Positions 1 to 9,442 of a stretch of DNA of 64,000 nt are shown piece after piece; the first letter of the stretch is position 1, and each line of letters starts with the position of its first letter. Source of the DNA: Flavobacteriales bacterium. Lineage in GTDB: Bacteria; Bacteroidota; Bacteroidia; Flavobacteriales_D; Crocinitomicaceae. Both the position numbers and the translations under genes were made by a program. Below the pieces are notes generated by a model. That model was given only the letters and a program-made list of their open reading frames with translations, had not been told where the DNA came from and made no database searches. The stretch covers positions 124,001 to 188,000 of the forward strand of contig CANFJL010000004.1 of NCBI GenBank assembly GCA_947447525.1, written 5' to 3'.

Positions 1-1062
1 ATCAAAATTAGCAGCACTTGTTATTGTGGTAGTATCATTGAAACCAGATATGGCGATATTGGTTTGATATTGTGCTCCAGTTCCATCGGGTAAATAGGTC
101 AAGCCTGCAAAAATTCCACCGATTTGAAATTCTCCTCCAGGGATATTAATACCTACCGTATCTGCTGCAGTTACCCCTCCAACAAGTAGTGTACTTGATC
201 CTAAACAGACGGAATCTTGAATAGGCCCAGTTCCAGCAAAATTCGGCAATTGAGAAACCCTTGCCTTACAAGTAATGCGCTTAATTTGAGGAAAAATATC
301 CGTCATTCTTAAGTCAATAAAATAACCAGATCGTTGTGGTGGTGTAAACCAAAGAGAGTCATTATTAAATTGTCCAATGCCACCAATTGTCCATTGATAA
401 GCACAATTGTTTACATTTTGGGAATAACCTGTCCCAGTAGTTTCTAAAGCATATGGAAAAGTAGGTGTTGCAACAAATAGTATGGAATCCCCAAAACAAA
501 TGTCTACATAACCTGTATCTAGTGGATTTAACACATTACTTCCAACTCCATTTAAAAAAGCTTCAATATGAGGAAAATAAGGTTGCTCTGGATTTCCACA
601 TGCTACATTAGCATCCCATCCAGTTCCTTCATTAAAGCCATTTGATTTGAATCTAACGGTCAAACAGCCGGTTGGGTTGTTTTGAAAGGAAGCTTGAACA
701 AACATTCCATTTGGATTGGTAGCAGAATTGTAAGCGCCAATTAAAGGAGCGGTAATCGATGGACCATCATAGATGTATAATGTATCTGTTGGATGAATGT
801 TAAAGGTAAATCCAATATTCGTTGCAAACGCAATAGAAACTTTAGATCCTTGAGTTAAATCCGGACAAAATACAACGATCTCATTCATATTGGGAAGATA
901 ATTACCAACCCCATCTGTAAAGTTAGTTCCACCGGCTGGAGGAACAATTCCAGCACAATTTAAGGGTGCAAGTTGCGGATAATCAGGACCTGTAAGTGTT
1001 AACTGAGAAAATCCAATTGCACTTATAAATATCGAAAAAAAGAAGAGTACTATTTTATTCAT
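1..1062 (-). CDS. CUB-domain secreted protein, partial (3' end beyond window)
   Basis: This open frame is missing from the ORF track because it has no stop inside the window; it reads 354 codons from an ATG at 1060-1062 to base 1. It starts with a signal peptide (MNKIVLFFFSIFISAIGFSQ). Residues of roughly 45-155 look like a CUB domain: a short aromatic strand with DTLYIYDGPS, then CLTVRFKSNG and a GWDANVACG end. Beyond that comes Ig/PKD-like sequence with CFGDSILF and SVCLGSSTLL, typical of Bacteroidota extracellular proteins. Many proteins of this type end in a T9SS sorting domain, but that end is outside the window. The start overlaps the 3' end of the upstream small gene by 8 bp, so the two are probably cotranscribed. 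The secreted nature is clear; the function is unknown. Confidence 0.8.
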   Translation of the reverse strand, partial: MNKIVLFFFSIFISAIGFSQLTLTGPDYPQLAPLNCAGIVPPAGGTNFTDGVGNYLPNMNEIVVFCPDLTQGSKVSIAFATNIGFTFNIHPTDTLYIYDGPSITAPLIGAYNSATNPNGMFVQASFQNNPTGCLTVRFKSNGFNEGTGWDANVACGNPEQPYFPHIEAFLNGVGSNVLNPLDTGYVDICFGDSILFVATPTFPYALETTGTGYSQNVNNCAYQWTIGGIGQFNNDSLWFTPPQRSGYFIDLRMTDIFPQIKRITCKARVSQLPNFAGTGPIQDSVCLGSSTLLVGGVTAADTVGINIPGGEFQIGGIFAGLTYLPDGTGAQYQTNIAISGFNDTTTITSAANFD

Positions 1063-1459
1063 GAGAGGAAGATTTTGATAATTCTAATTTCAATGTATTT
1101 GATGACTTAACTATTAAAAGTTTGTTTTGACCTACTATTCGAAAATATTGAGATCTGTCTGTAATTTTAATTCCAAAATCGGTAAACAATAATTTTGAAT
1201 TTGCATCAACAGGACGTTCTGACCGCAGTTCAGGAAACATACTTACATCTTTATCTTTTGGTTGATCAATAATATAAGTTCCATTGCTTAAGGCATATGA
1301 AAGAATTTCATATTCTAATGGATTTTGTTTAATTGCATTCAACTCGGCTTTGGTGTAGGAATTTAACAAGATTTTATCATCTGTTTTTTGTTTTTGACCG
1401 TAGCTAAAGTTGGCTAAAGAACAAATGCCAATTGCGGCAAGGAGTAGAAATTTTTTCAT
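1055..1459 (-). CDS. small secreted protein of unknown function
   Basis: This 134-residue protein has a clear signal peptide (MKKFLLLAAIGICSLANFSYG) and a mature part of about 110 residues without a family motif I recognise. The mature part contains a charged, proline-poor region with LRSERPVDANSKLLF and ends in a serine-rich tail. It has no lipobox cysteine, so it is predicted to be periplasmic or exported rather than a lipoprotein. The stop codon overlaps the start of the CUB-domain gene, which suggests coexpression and perhaps a partnership with that large surface protein. This is inferred from position only. Confidence 0.7.
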   Translation of the reverse strand: MKKFLLLAAIGICSLANFSYGQKQKTDDKILLNSYTKAELNAIKQNPLEYEILSYALSNGTYIIDQPKDKDVSMFPELRSERPVDANSKLLFTDFGIKITDRSQYFRIVGQNKLLIVKSSNTLKLELSKSSSHE

Positions 1460-1688
1460 GTTATTAAAGTTATCTTAAAACTATTTTACTCAATTAATTG
1501 GTATAAAATTAATATAAAAATAACGGTCAAGCAATGTTTGAAGTAAAAAAACCGCAAGTCTTCATCTTAATTTACAAATTGATTGACGCGCAGGATAGTT
1601 GAAAAGTTGCACTTATTGTTGATGAATTATAAAGACCACCTATTTGAATTAAACTTAGTTTTGTAAAGCAAAAACAAAAAGTCAAAAA

Positions 1689-2531
1689 ATGAATAAAGAA
1701 TTACTTATAAATACAGCATCACAAGTGCGTAGAGATATATTAAGAATGGTACATGCCGTTAATTCAGGACATCCTGGAGGTTCATTAGGTTGTGCTGATT
1801 TTTTAAGCTATTTGTACTTTGAACAAATGGATTATGATTCAAAAAATTTCACCATGGATGGTATAGGTGAAGATATTTTTTACTTGTCTAACGGACATAT
1901 TTCTCCAGTATGGTATAGTGTTTTAGCCCATTCAGGTTATTTTCCTGTAAGTGAATTGGGGACCTTCAGAAAATTATCTAGTAGACTTCAAGGGCATCCT
2001 TCGACAGACAAAAAATTACCAGGCATTAGAATGGCTTCTGGTTCTCTTGGTCAAGGTTTGTCAGTTGCATTAGGAACAGCTGCTTCAAAAAAATTAAATA
2101 ATGATTCAAAATTGGTGTTTACACTTCATGGAGATGGTGAATTACAAGAAGGACAAATTTGGGAAGCTGCTATGTATGCAAGTGCCAATAAAGTAGACAA
2201 CATCATTTCTACAATTGACTTCAATGGTCGTCAAATCGATGGTGATACCGAGCAAGTTTTATCTCTAGGTGACTTGGGAGCAAAATGGCAAGCTTTTGGA
2301 TGGGATGTTTTGAAAATGAATGGTCATGATTTCGATGAAATTCACACAACCATGCAAAAAGCGGTAGCTATGACAGGAAAAGGCAAGCCAATTGTAATCA
2401 TTATGCATACCGAAATGGGACAAGGAGTTGACTTCATGATGGGGTCGCACAAATGGCATGGAGTAGCTCCAAATGATGAACAATTAGAAAATGCATTGAA
2501 TCAATTACCATCCACAATAGGAGATTATTAA
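1689..2531 (+). CDS. transketolase, N-terminal (thiamine diphosphate-binding) subunit
   Basis: This is the ThDP-binding half of a split transketolase (non-oxidative pentose phosphate pathway, transfer of two-carbon ketol units), acting in the cytoplasm. The 280 residues contain the conserved histidine region SGHPGGSLG (about 27-34), SLGQGLSVALG, and the ThDP/Mg motif GDGELQEG (148-155) followed by DFNGRQIDG with the metal-ligand Asn at about 179. The length fits N-terminal subunits of two-gene transketolases. The C-terminal half is at 3886-4839, separated by a vWA gene whose start overlaps this stop by one base (TAATG). The leader before the ATG is A-rich with no clear Shine-Dalgarno sequence. 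Confidence 0.93.
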   Translation: MNKELLINTASQVRRDILRMVHAVNSGHPGGSLGCADFLSYLYFEQMDYDSKNFTMDGIGEDIFYLSNGHISPVWYSVLAHSGYFPVSELGTFRKLSSRLQGHPSTDKKLPGIRMASGSLGQGLSVALGTAASKKLNNDSKLVFTLHGDGELQEGQIWEAAMYASANKVDNIISTIDFNGRQIDGDTEQVLSLGDLGAKWQAFGWDVLKMNGHDFDEIHTTMQKAVAMTGKGKPIVIIMHTEMGQGVDFMMGSHKWHGVAPNDEQLENALNQLPSTIGDY

Positions 2532-3883
2532 TGAAATATTGCTTTTTTATTCTTCTTTTTATTCCCATGTTTTTGTTTTCACAGCAAACAAGAACTACTC
2601 GAATTCTATTTATTTTGGATGCATCTAATAGTATGAATTCTACTTGGGATAAACAAACAAGGATGGAGGCAGCAAAAGAGGTGTTAATTAAATCTATCGA
2701 GCAATTAAGAGGGGTTCCCAATCTCGATGTAGCACTTCGAGTATATGGTCATCAAACACCAATCACGAATGACACACAGGATTGTCAAGACACGAAACTT
2801 GAAGTACCATTTGGCCCCAATAATATCGATGCCATTAAAAATAAGGTCCGCTCTATTCAAGCTAAAGGCGCTACACCTATTGCAAGATCTTTAGAAGCCG
2901 CCGCCGCTGACTTTCCAGATTCAATTTCGAAAAATATAATTATTCTCATTACGGATGGTCTAGAATCATGTGATAATGATCCTTGTGTGATTGCAAAAAA
3001 ACTAAAAGAAAAAGGAGTAAAAGTGACCCCTTTTGTAATAGGTCTTGGAATGGATTTATCATATTTAGAAAAATTCGCTTGTATTGGGACCTATTCTGAC
3101 GCAGAAAACAAAGAGTCTTTTAATAAAGTACTTACCAATATTTTAACAAAGGTATTAGTCAATACTACCGTTCAAATCAATTTAAATGACCTGTTAAAAA
3201 AACCTACTGAAACCAATGTAAGTATGAATTTGTATGAGGCTGGCACCAATAATTTAAAGTACACCTTCGTCCATACCATCAATCGATATGGAAATCCCGA
3301 CACGCTGATTTTAGATCCATCTATTAAATATGATTTAGTGGTTCACACCCTTCCGAAAATCACTAAATCTAATATCAGTATCATAAAACATATGCACAAC
3401 ACTATAAATGTTGATGCTCCTCAAGGTTATTTAAAATTTACCGCTCCAAACTCATCTTCTCAGAATGGAGTTCACATGCGCGTAATGGAAAAAGACAAGC
3501 CGCAGACCATCAACACGCAAGTATTTAACAGCAAGGATAAATATTTAATTGGAATATATGATGTTGAAATTTTCACCCTGCCTAGAATTATCAAACGAAT
3601 TGAAATAACACAAGGAAAACTGAGCACTATCGATATTGAAGCTGCAGGGAGTTTAGAATACAGCGCTCAAAAATCAATGATTTCACAATTGTTCATTGAC
3701 AATGTAAATGGAAAAAGAGAATGGGTATGTAATCTTGATGAATCCGCACTAAAAGGGAAATTGTTATTGCAGCCGGGGAATTATGTTTTAGTTTATAGAG
3801 ATAAAGACCAAAAGTCTACAGCTTATACTAAAGAGAAAAAGTTTAAAATGGAATCTAATAAAATTGTTTTGCTTAATTTATAA
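2531..3883 (+). CDS. secreted von Willebrand factor A domain protein
   Basis: This 450-residue protein has a signal peptide (residues 1-18, ending FLFSQQ) followed by a vWA domain at about 24-215. The metal-ion-dependent adhesion site is intact: DASNS (30-34), a threonine in [10 protein letters not shown], and the aspartate in LITDGLESC. The remaining ~230 residues look beta-rich and are unassigned; there is no T9SS tail. The fold usually mediates divalent-cation-dependent protein binding in the periplasm or at the surface. It starts one base inside the stop of the transketolase N-half and ends 2 bp before the C-half, so it must share their transcript. An exported vWA protein has no obvious role in transketolase action. 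The domain call is firm; its job is unknown. Confidence 0.88.
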   Translation: MKYCFFILLFIPMFLFSQQTRTTRILFILDASNSMNSTWDKQTRMEAAKEVLIKSIEQLRGVPNLDVALRVYGHQTPITNDTQDCQDTKLEVPFGPNNIDAIKNKVRSIQAKGATPIARSLEAAAADFPDSISKNIIILITDGLESCDNDPCVIAKKLKEKGVKVTPFVIGLGMDLSYLEKFACIGTYSDAENKESFNKVLTNILTKVLVNTTVQINLNDLLKKPTETNVSMNLYEAGTNNLKYTFVHTINRYGNPDTLILDPSIKYDLVVHTLPKITKSNISIIKHMHNTINVDAPQGYLKFTAPNSSSQNGVHMRVMEKDKPQTINTQVFNSKDKYLIGIYDVEIFTLPRIIKRIEITQGKLSTIDIEAAGSLEYSAQKSMISQLFIDNVNGKREWVCNLDESALKGKLLLQPGNYVLVYRDKDQKSTAYTKEKKFKMESNKIVLLNL

Positions 3884-3885
3884 AA

Positions 3886-4839
3886 ATGGAAATAGAAATT
3901 TTAGGGAATAAAGATACACGCTCTGGTTTTGGAGAAGGTTTGGCTGAATTAGGAAGAACTAATCCCAATGTTGTCGCATTATGTGCCGACCTCACCGGTT
4001 CATTGAAAATGGATGCTTTTCAAAAAGAATGTCCAACAAGATTTTTTCAAGTGGGAATTGCTGAAGCCAACATGATGGGAATGGCCGCTGGAATGACGGT
4101 TGGTGGAAAAATTCCTTTTACTGGAACTTTTGCTAACTTCTCTACAGGAAGGGTTTATGATCAAATCAGACAATCTATTGCCTACTCTCAAAAAAATGTG
4201 AAAATATGTGCTTCTCACGCTGGACTAACTTTAGGAGAAGATGGAGCGACACACCAAATCTTAGAGGATATAGGAATGATGCGCATGTTGCCCAATATGA
4301 CTGTAATTGTACCTGCTGATTTTAATCAAACCAAACAAGCAACTATTGCAATTGCTGCGCATGAAGGCCCGGTATATTTGCGTTTTGGTAGACCAGTAAT
4401 GCCAATTTTTGTAAAACCAGACGCTAAGTTTATTATAGGTAAAGCCGATATGATTCAAGAAGGTACTGATGTAACTATAATCGCATGTGGACATTTAGTG
4501 TGGAAATCGATTGAGGCAGTTCAAATTCTTGAAGCAAAAGGTATTTCAGTGGAATTGATTAATATGCATACGATTAAACCTCTGGATGTAAATGCAATTT
4601 TAAAATCTGTTTCTAAAACAGGCTGTGTAGTAACTGCAGAAGAACACATGCTAAATGGAGGATTAGGAGAAGCGGTTTCACAAGTTCTAGTGAGAAATTT
4701 ACCTGTTCCTCAGGAATTCGTTGGGGTTAACGATTCCTTTGGGGAAAGTGGTACACCGATGGAATTGATGACAAAGTATGGAATTGATACGCAAAATGTG
4801 GTTGATGCAGCTCTGAAAGTTATGGCAAGAAAAGCATAA
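3886..4839 (+). CDS. transketolase, C-terminal (pyrimidine-binding) subunit
   Basis: This is the second half of the split transketolase: 317 residues covering the pyrimidine-binding domain and the C-terminal transketolase domain. The catalytic glutamate that activates ThDP lies in [17 protein letters not shown] (Glu at about 60). [15 protein letters not shown] and the C-terminal [17 protein letters not shown] are typical of the family. It should assemble with the product at 1689-2531 into an active heterotetramer. It is similar to the DXS/E1-beta superfamily, but the pairing with an N-half of transketolase type supports this name. It converges with the DUF255 gene 4 bp downstream, with no obvious terminator between. 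Confidence 0.93.
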   Translation: MEIEILGNKDTRSGFGEGLAELGRTNPNVVALCADLTGSLKMDAFQKECPTRFFQVGIAEANMMGMAAGMTVGGKIPFTGTFANFSTGRVYDQIRQSIAYSQKNVKICASHAGLTLGEDGATHQILEDIGMMRMLPNMTVIVPADFNQTKQATIAIAAHEGPVYLRFGRPVMPIFVKPDAKFIIGKADMIQEGTDVTIIACGHLVWKSIEAVQILEAKGISVELINMHTIKPLDVNAILKSVSKTGCVVTAEEHMLNGGLGEAVSQVLVRNLPVPQEFVGVNDSFGESGTPMELMTKYGIDTQNVVDAALKVMARKA

Positions 4840-4843
4840 TTAA

Positions 4844-6859
4844 TCAATCATTAAGACGATTTTTTTCAATTAATTCAATAATTTTTAATTGCGCTGAGGC
4901 TACTGTTTTTAAGGGTGCATAACATGTCCCCTTGTAACAAATATAAATACCTGGTTCTTTATAATCTTTCGCAATAGGAAGGTTATGGTGATAAGCAACT
5001 AAAGTCTCATTTCGTTTCAAGTTGATGAGGTCTTTCAACTCTAATGTTCCATCATCTACAATTACTATTTCAATTAAACCGGTTTGCATGGTCAGCAACA
5101 ATATTCCCCAGTTGGAATAAGAGCTGCCATATTGTTCCATGCCATCATAAACATTAAGAAGCATTTGTTTTGCATCTAAAAGCCATTGCTCATTTCTATA
5201 ATAGTGTCCTAAGCGATAGAAGTTCATGGCCATTATAGAATTGCTTGAAGGAATTACATTGTCATTTAGCTCCATTTTTCTTGCTATCAAGGTACTTTTA
5301 TCCGTTGTAAAGTAGCACATTCTATTTACAGGATCTTGAAAATCGCGAATCACTATCGCTGTTAATTGTTCAGCCCTTTCGATATATTTTAATTCTTGAC
5401 TGATTTGATAAAAGTCAATTAAGGCATTAATCACGGTAGCATAGTCTTCTAAAAACCCATCTACTTTAGAGATTCCATTGGTATAAACATGATGGAGCGT
5501 TCCTTCGTCACAAATCTGAGATAAAATGATCCAATCTAAGGTGTTGCGTGCCGAATTTAAAAATTCTTCGTTTTTAAAAACACGATAAGCATCACACAAA
5601 CCAATGACTGCAAGGGCATTCCATGAAGTCAAGCATTTATTGTCAAGTCCTGGAGCTACCCTTAACTTTCTAGCAGATAAAAGAAGGTCATTAATCTTAT
5701 TACATTGGAGATTAAATTCTTTCTGAGACCTTCCGATTTTTTGAGCAAAATGCTCATCGGAATCTGTTTTTAGTAAAATATATTTTTCGTCTTCCCAGTA
5801 TCCATCCTTGTTAATAGAATAAAAATCTTTAACCCATTCAAATTCTTCACCAAGTATAGTTTTTAATTCATCTTCTTTCCAACAGTAATATTTTCCTTCT
5901 TCGCCCTCGCTATCAGCATCTATCGCGCAATAAAAAGCCCCTTTTTCATCCATCATTTCATTTTTCATCCAATCGATGGTTTGATAGACAACATTTTTAT
6001 ACGACTCATTTTTATACGCTTCATATCCTAATGAATAAAGCGAAATCAGCTGTGCATTATCATACAGCATTTTTTCAAAATGAGGCACTTTCCATAACAT
6101 ATCTACAGAATATCGATAAAAGCCACCTCCAAGCTGATCATAAATTCCACCGGCACACATTTTGTTCAATGTTAAGATGACTTGAGTATTGATCTTTGAG
6201 TCCAAGAATCGTTGTCCGTAGTGCATCAAAAACATCCAATTATTAGGTAATGGGAACTTTGGCGCTCTTGTTTGTCCACCCTCAATGGTATCAAAATTTC
6301 GAGACCAACGAATACACATTTCATGTAATTTTTCAGTATTCAAATCACGATCATCTTGCGCTTCAATTATCTGTTCACTTTCTTGTACTCCCAAATGCAA
6401 ATTATTAGCATATTCAAGTACTTTTTCCGGTTCTTTTTCTACCATTTGCACAATAGACCGAAGTATGTGCATCCATTTCTGTTTTGGGAAATAAGTGCCT
6501 CCATAAATAGGTCTCCCATCTGAAAGAGTAATACAGTTGAGTGGCCAACCTCCTTGTTGGGTCATCAATTGAACAGCGCTCATATAAACTTGATCTACAT
6601 CTGGACGTTCTTCCCGATCTACTTTTATATTAATAAAATGAGCATTCATAAGTTCGGCAACTTGATCATCTTCAAAACACTCTTTTTCCATGACATGACA
6701 CCAATGGCAAGCAGAATATCCTATACTTATTAGAACTAATTTATTTTCTTTTTTAGCTATTTCAAACGCTTCATTTGACCAAGCAACCCAATTTACAGGA
6801 TTGTTGGCATGTTGCAATAAGTAAGGTGAATTTTCTTTTGAAAGTTGATTAAGAGACAT
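4844..6859 (-). CDS. thioredoxin domain-containing protein (DUF255, YyaL/SPATA20 family)
   Basis: At 671 residues this matches the full length of the DUF255/YyaL family. The N-terminus carries the typical [15 protein letters not shown] and a thioredoxin-like fold with the family's CHWCHVM motif (Cys 51 and Cys 54), then [11 protein letters not shown] and GGWPLNC. The rest resembles an (alpha/alpha)6 glycosidase-type barrel ([29 protein letters not shown]). The biological role of the family is poorly defined; a redox or sugar-epimerase-like activity has been suggested. No signal peptide, so cytoplasmic. It appears monocistronic, facing the transketolase operon. Confidence 0.92.
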   Translation of the reverse strand: MSLNQLSKENSPYLLQHANNPVNWVAWSNEAFEIAKKENKLVLISIGYSACHWCHVMEKECFEDDQVAELMNAHFINIKVDREERPDVDQVYMSAVQLMTQQGGWPLNCITLSDGRPIYGGTYFPKQKWMHILRSIVQMVEKEPEKVLEYANNLHLGVQESEQIIEAQDDRDLNTEKLHEMCIRWSRNFDTIEGGQTRAPKFPLPNNWMFLMHYGQRFLDSKINTQVILTLNKMCAGGIYDQLGGGFYRYSVDMLWKVPHFEKMLYDNAQLISLYSLGYEAYKNESYKNVVYQTIDWMKNEMMDEKGAFYCAIDADSEGEEGKYYCWKEDELKTILGEEFEWVKDFYSINKDGYWEDEKYILLKTDSDEHFAQKIGRSQKEFNLQCNKINDLLLSARKLRVAPGLDNKCLTSWNALAVIGLCDAYRVFKNEEFLNSARNTLDWIILSQICDEGTLHHVYTNGISKVDGFLEDYATVINALIDFYQISQELKYIERAEQLTAIVIRDFQDPVNRMCYFTTDKSTLIARKMELNDNVIPSSNSIMAMNFYRLGHYYRNEQWLLDAKQMLLNVYDGMEQYGSSYSNWGILLLTMQTGLIEIVIVDDGTLELKDLINLKRNETLVAYHHNLPIAKDYKEPGIYICYKGTCYAPLKTVASAQLKIIELIEKNRLND

Positions 6860-7016
6860 GAAGCAAAATTGAACTTTGACAAAAGTGCTAAATTATACTG
6901 ATAGACTGCTACAATTTTACTTCGAAAGTACAATCTGATCATTAGGTTTAGCAAATCGTTAAACTCAAAGGAACTTGGTGGTCTTGTCTTCTTATATGGT
7001 ATAAAAAGATATTGAA

Positions 7017-7280
7017 TTAAAAAATGGTGTAGTATGCGATCATTAATACATCAATAGTAATGCACACTAAACTTGCTTTCATTATATATTTCATTGGGTA
7101 CACTGCAAGTAAAAGACTTAATGTTATCATGGTTGGAATCACTACTAATATTAAAGAAAAAGTATTTTGAATGGCTCCTACTCCCACAGCAATTCCTCCA
7201 AGACAACCAATCAAAAGTATGATTGCTGCAATGTATCCAAATCTATTAAATTCAATCTCTTGTTGTCCTTTTGCTTCCAT
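7017..7280 (-). CDS. small integral membrane protein, unknown
   Basis: This 87-residue protein has three predicted membrane segments: YIAAIILLIGCLGGIAVGVGA, FSLILVVIPTMITLSLLLAV and ASLVCITIDVLMIAYYTIF, connected by very short loops. The N-terminus is charged and cytoplasmic-looking (MEAKGQQEIEFNRFG). No family is recognised. It lies alone between the DUF255 gene and queA, transcribed away from queA, and is preceded by an A/T-rich leader. The clean alternation of hydrophobic segments makes it a likely real gene rather than a chance frame. Confidence 0.65.
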   Translation of the reverse strand: MEAKGQQEIEFNRFGYIAAIILLIGCLGGIAVGVGAIQNTFSLILVVIPTMITLSLLLAVYPMKYIMKASLVCITIDVLMIAYYTIF

Positions 7281-7406
7281 TTTTTTAGAATTAAATTATT
7301 GAACAAAGTTCTTGATGACAGCAGAAAAATAAAATGATTGAGATTAGTTTTATTTATGATTTTAGTCAGTTTTATAGTTCTAAATCAATATTATATGCCA
7401 ATAAAC

Positions 7407-7438
7407 TTGACAAAGGGGGTATAGATAATGTATCTTTG
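7407..7438 (+). promoter_or_regulatory. predicted queA promoter (Bacteroidota type)
   Basis: A TTG at 7407-7409 (in ACTTGACAAAG) is followed after 21 bp by TATCTTTG (7431-7438), an exact match to the Bacteroidota TTG-N~20-TAnnTTTG consensus. It lies 36 bp before the queA start. Confidence 0.65.
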
Positions 7439-7474
7439 CATGCGCTTAATGAAAATTGCGTTTAAAATATAGTC

Positions 7475-8533
7475 ATGAGTAAAATGAAATTATCGGAGTT
7501 TAGCTTCGATTTACCTGAGGAGTTAGTTGCTGAATACCCATCAGAAAATAGAGATGAAGCACGATTGATGGTAATACATCGAAGTACGGGTAAAATTGAA
7601 CATAAATTATTTAAAGATGTACTTTCCTATTTTGATGAAGGAGATGTAATGATAAGAAATAATACGCGTGTTTTTCCAGCTAGAATGTACGGTAATAAAG
7701 AAAAGACAGGTGCTAAAATTGAGGTTTTCTTGTTAAGAGAATTGAATCGAGAGAGTTTATTGTGGGATGTTCTTGTTGATCCAGCAAGAAAAATAAGAAT
7801 AGGTAATAAATTATACTTTGGAGAGGATGACTCACTTGTAGCAGAAGTAATAGACAATACTACATCTAGAGGAAGAACCTTAAGATTTTTATTTGATGGG
7901 CCTTACGAAGATTTTAAAGCAAAAATTACTGAGTTAGGAGAAACACCTTTACCTAAGTACATTAAACGCGAAGTTGAAGCATCAGATGAAGAACGCTATC
8001 AAACCATTTTCGCGAAAGAGGAAGGTGCCGTTGCTGCTCCTACAGCAGGATTACATTTTTCAAGAGAATTGTTAAAGAGATTAGAATTAAAGGGAATTAA
8101 TTTTGCTGAGGTTACTTTACATGTTGGATTAGGTACTTTTAGATCTGTTGAAGTAGAAGATTTAACTAAGCATAAAATGGATTCCGAACAAGTTATAATT
8201 TCTGAAGAAGCAGTTCAAATTGTGAATGAAGCTAAAAGAAATAAAAAACGTGTTTGTGCTATTGGAACTACTTCTATGAGATCCATTGAAACTTCTGTTT
8301 CAACAGATGGAATGTTGAAGCCATTTGACGGATGGACAAATAAATTTATTTTCCCTCCTTATGAGTTTTCGATAGCAGATAGTTTAATTACTAATTTTCA
8401 TACTCCATTATCTACTTTATTGATGATGATTTCAGCATTTTGTGGTCATGAATTAATGATTCAGGCCTATCAAGAAGCGATTAAAGAAAAATATCGTTTT
8501 TACTCTTATGGTGATGCAATGTTGATCATCTAA
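7475..8533 (+). CDS. queA: S-adenosylmethionine:tRNA ribosyltransferase-isomerase QueA
   Basis: QueA transfers and isomerises the ribosyl group of SAM onto preQ1 in tRNA, giving epoxyqueuosine at the wobble base of GUN-anticodon tRNAs. The 352 residues match the family length and show its characteristic stretches: [20 protein letters not shown] near the N-terminus, [37 protein letters not shown] and [11 protein letters not shown], with the C-terminal [18 protein letters not shown]. The gene has its own predicted promoter and ends in a strong hairpin terminator, so it is likely monocistronic. Other queuosine genes are not in this window. Confidence 0.96.
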   Translation: MSKMKLSEFSFDLPEELVAEYPSENRDEARLMVIHRSTGKIEHKLFKDVLSYFDEGDVMIRNNTRVFPARMYGNKEKTGAKIEVFLLRELNRESLLWDVLVDPARKIRIGNKLYFGEDDSLVAEVIDNTTSRGRTLRFLFDGPYEDFKAKITELGETPLPKYIKREVEASDEERYQTIFAKEEGAVAAPTAGLHFSRELLKRLELKGINFAEVTLHVGLGTFRSVEVEDLTKHKMDSEQVIISEEAVQIVNEAKRNKKRVCAIGTTSMRSIETSVSTDGMLKPFDGWTNKFIFPPYEFSIADSLITNFHTPLSTLLMMISAFCGHELMIQAYQEAIKEKYRFYSYGDAMLII

Positions 8534-8537
8534 ATTT

Positions 8538-8566
8538 AAAAAAGCCCTTAACTAAGGGCTTTTTTT
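8538..8566. terminator. rho-independent terminator after queA
   Basis: Perfect hairpin AGCCCTTA-AC-TAAGGGCT directly after the queA stop, with an A-run before and a T-run after. It can serve both queA and the converging DUF3108 gene. Confidence 0.85.
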
Positions 8567-8606
8567 ATGATTAAATTTTATACGAACATCTCATAAAATT
8601 CCTAAA

Positions 8607-9398
8607 CTACTTTACGCGGCTACTGGCAGAACTTTTTAATCCACTCCATTCCACTAAGTGCATTTTGATATAGCCTACTGGTATTTTTGCTTTTACCAGG
8701 ATAGGGATTTTATTAGCATCCTTGGTTACCCAAAAATTCACGTCCTCTTCATTTTTAAATAATCGTCCCGTTTGAACAACAGGTACAAATTTATAGCAAT
8801 TGAATTTCCCTAAGCGCGTATGGATAATTTCATCTCCGACATATTTGATTTTTAGAGTAAAAAGTTCATCATCCATGAAACAAGGAAAATCATAAACTTT
8901 TCCTTTTTTTATGTTTTTATAATCTAGCGTTCGAGCATAATAAAAAGAAGAAATCATATCCTGAGTTCCCATAGGTATCTTAAATGATTTGCCTTTTCCA
9001 TTATATACTTTCTTTATATCATGTTTGAAGGTATAATCTTGTTTGATTTTATAGCCGCCTTCATCTACACGCCTCACAAAATACCAAGGAAACATACTTT
9101 TCTTGTCTAAAAATGTTTCGTAGGTGTCATCAACCTTAAAAACTGAATTGAAGGCACCCAACGACCTGCCTGTCGCAACAGCGTGGATCAATTCACGGCC
9201 ATTCCCTTTTTTGCTGGTCGATTTCACTTCTAATACGGCCTCCCCGGCATCAATAATCCCGTAGGAAATTCGATACCTTAATTTTTCGCCAATTTTGAAT
9301 GCGTTATTTTCTACAATGGGATAGCCATTTGAAACGCTACTGGATAATAATCCAAAAAGAATAATCGTGCTGAGTACTAATTTTAGTTGCCTTTTCAT
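8607..9398 (-). CDS. DUF3108 domain-containing secreted protein
   Basis: This 263-residue protein has a signal peptide (KLVLSTIILFGLLSSSVSNG) and a DUF3108 body. The family pattern is visible: FKIGEKLRYRISYGIIDAGEAVLEV, then DTYETFLDKKSMFPWYFVRRVDEGGYK and KNEEDVNFWVTKDANKIPILVKAKIPVGYI. Members are beta-rich periplasmic proteins found across Bacteroidota and Proteobacteria, with no established molecular function. It lies downstream of tyrS on the same strand (44 bp gap, no hairpin seen between), so it may be the last gene of that long transcript. Confidence 0.85.
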   Translation of the reverse strand: MKRQLKLVLSTIILFGLLSSSVSNGYPIVENNAFKIGEKLRYRISYGIIDAGEAVLEVKSTSKKGNGRELIHAVATGRSLGAFNSVFKVDDTYETFLDKKSMFPWYFVRRVDEGGYKIKQDYTFKHDIKKVYNGKGKSFKIPMGTQDMISSFYYARTLDYKNIKKGKVYDFPCFMDDELFTLKIKYVGDEIIHTRLGKFNCYKFVPVVQTGRLFKNEEDVNFWVTKDANKIPILVKAKIPVGYIKMHLVEWSGLKSSASSRVK

Positions 9399-9442
9399 AA
9401 TGTAGGTTTTTAATTTTTAAACCAAACAATGTGCCAAGCCTA

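Noticed and set aside
1656-1663. TAGTTTTG as tkt promoter
   Set aside because: No TTG 17-23 bp upstream; the -7 element alone is too common in A/T-rich DNA.
1689-4839. Transketolase as a broken gene
   Set aside because: Both halves have own starts, stops and full domains, as in normal two-gene transketolases.
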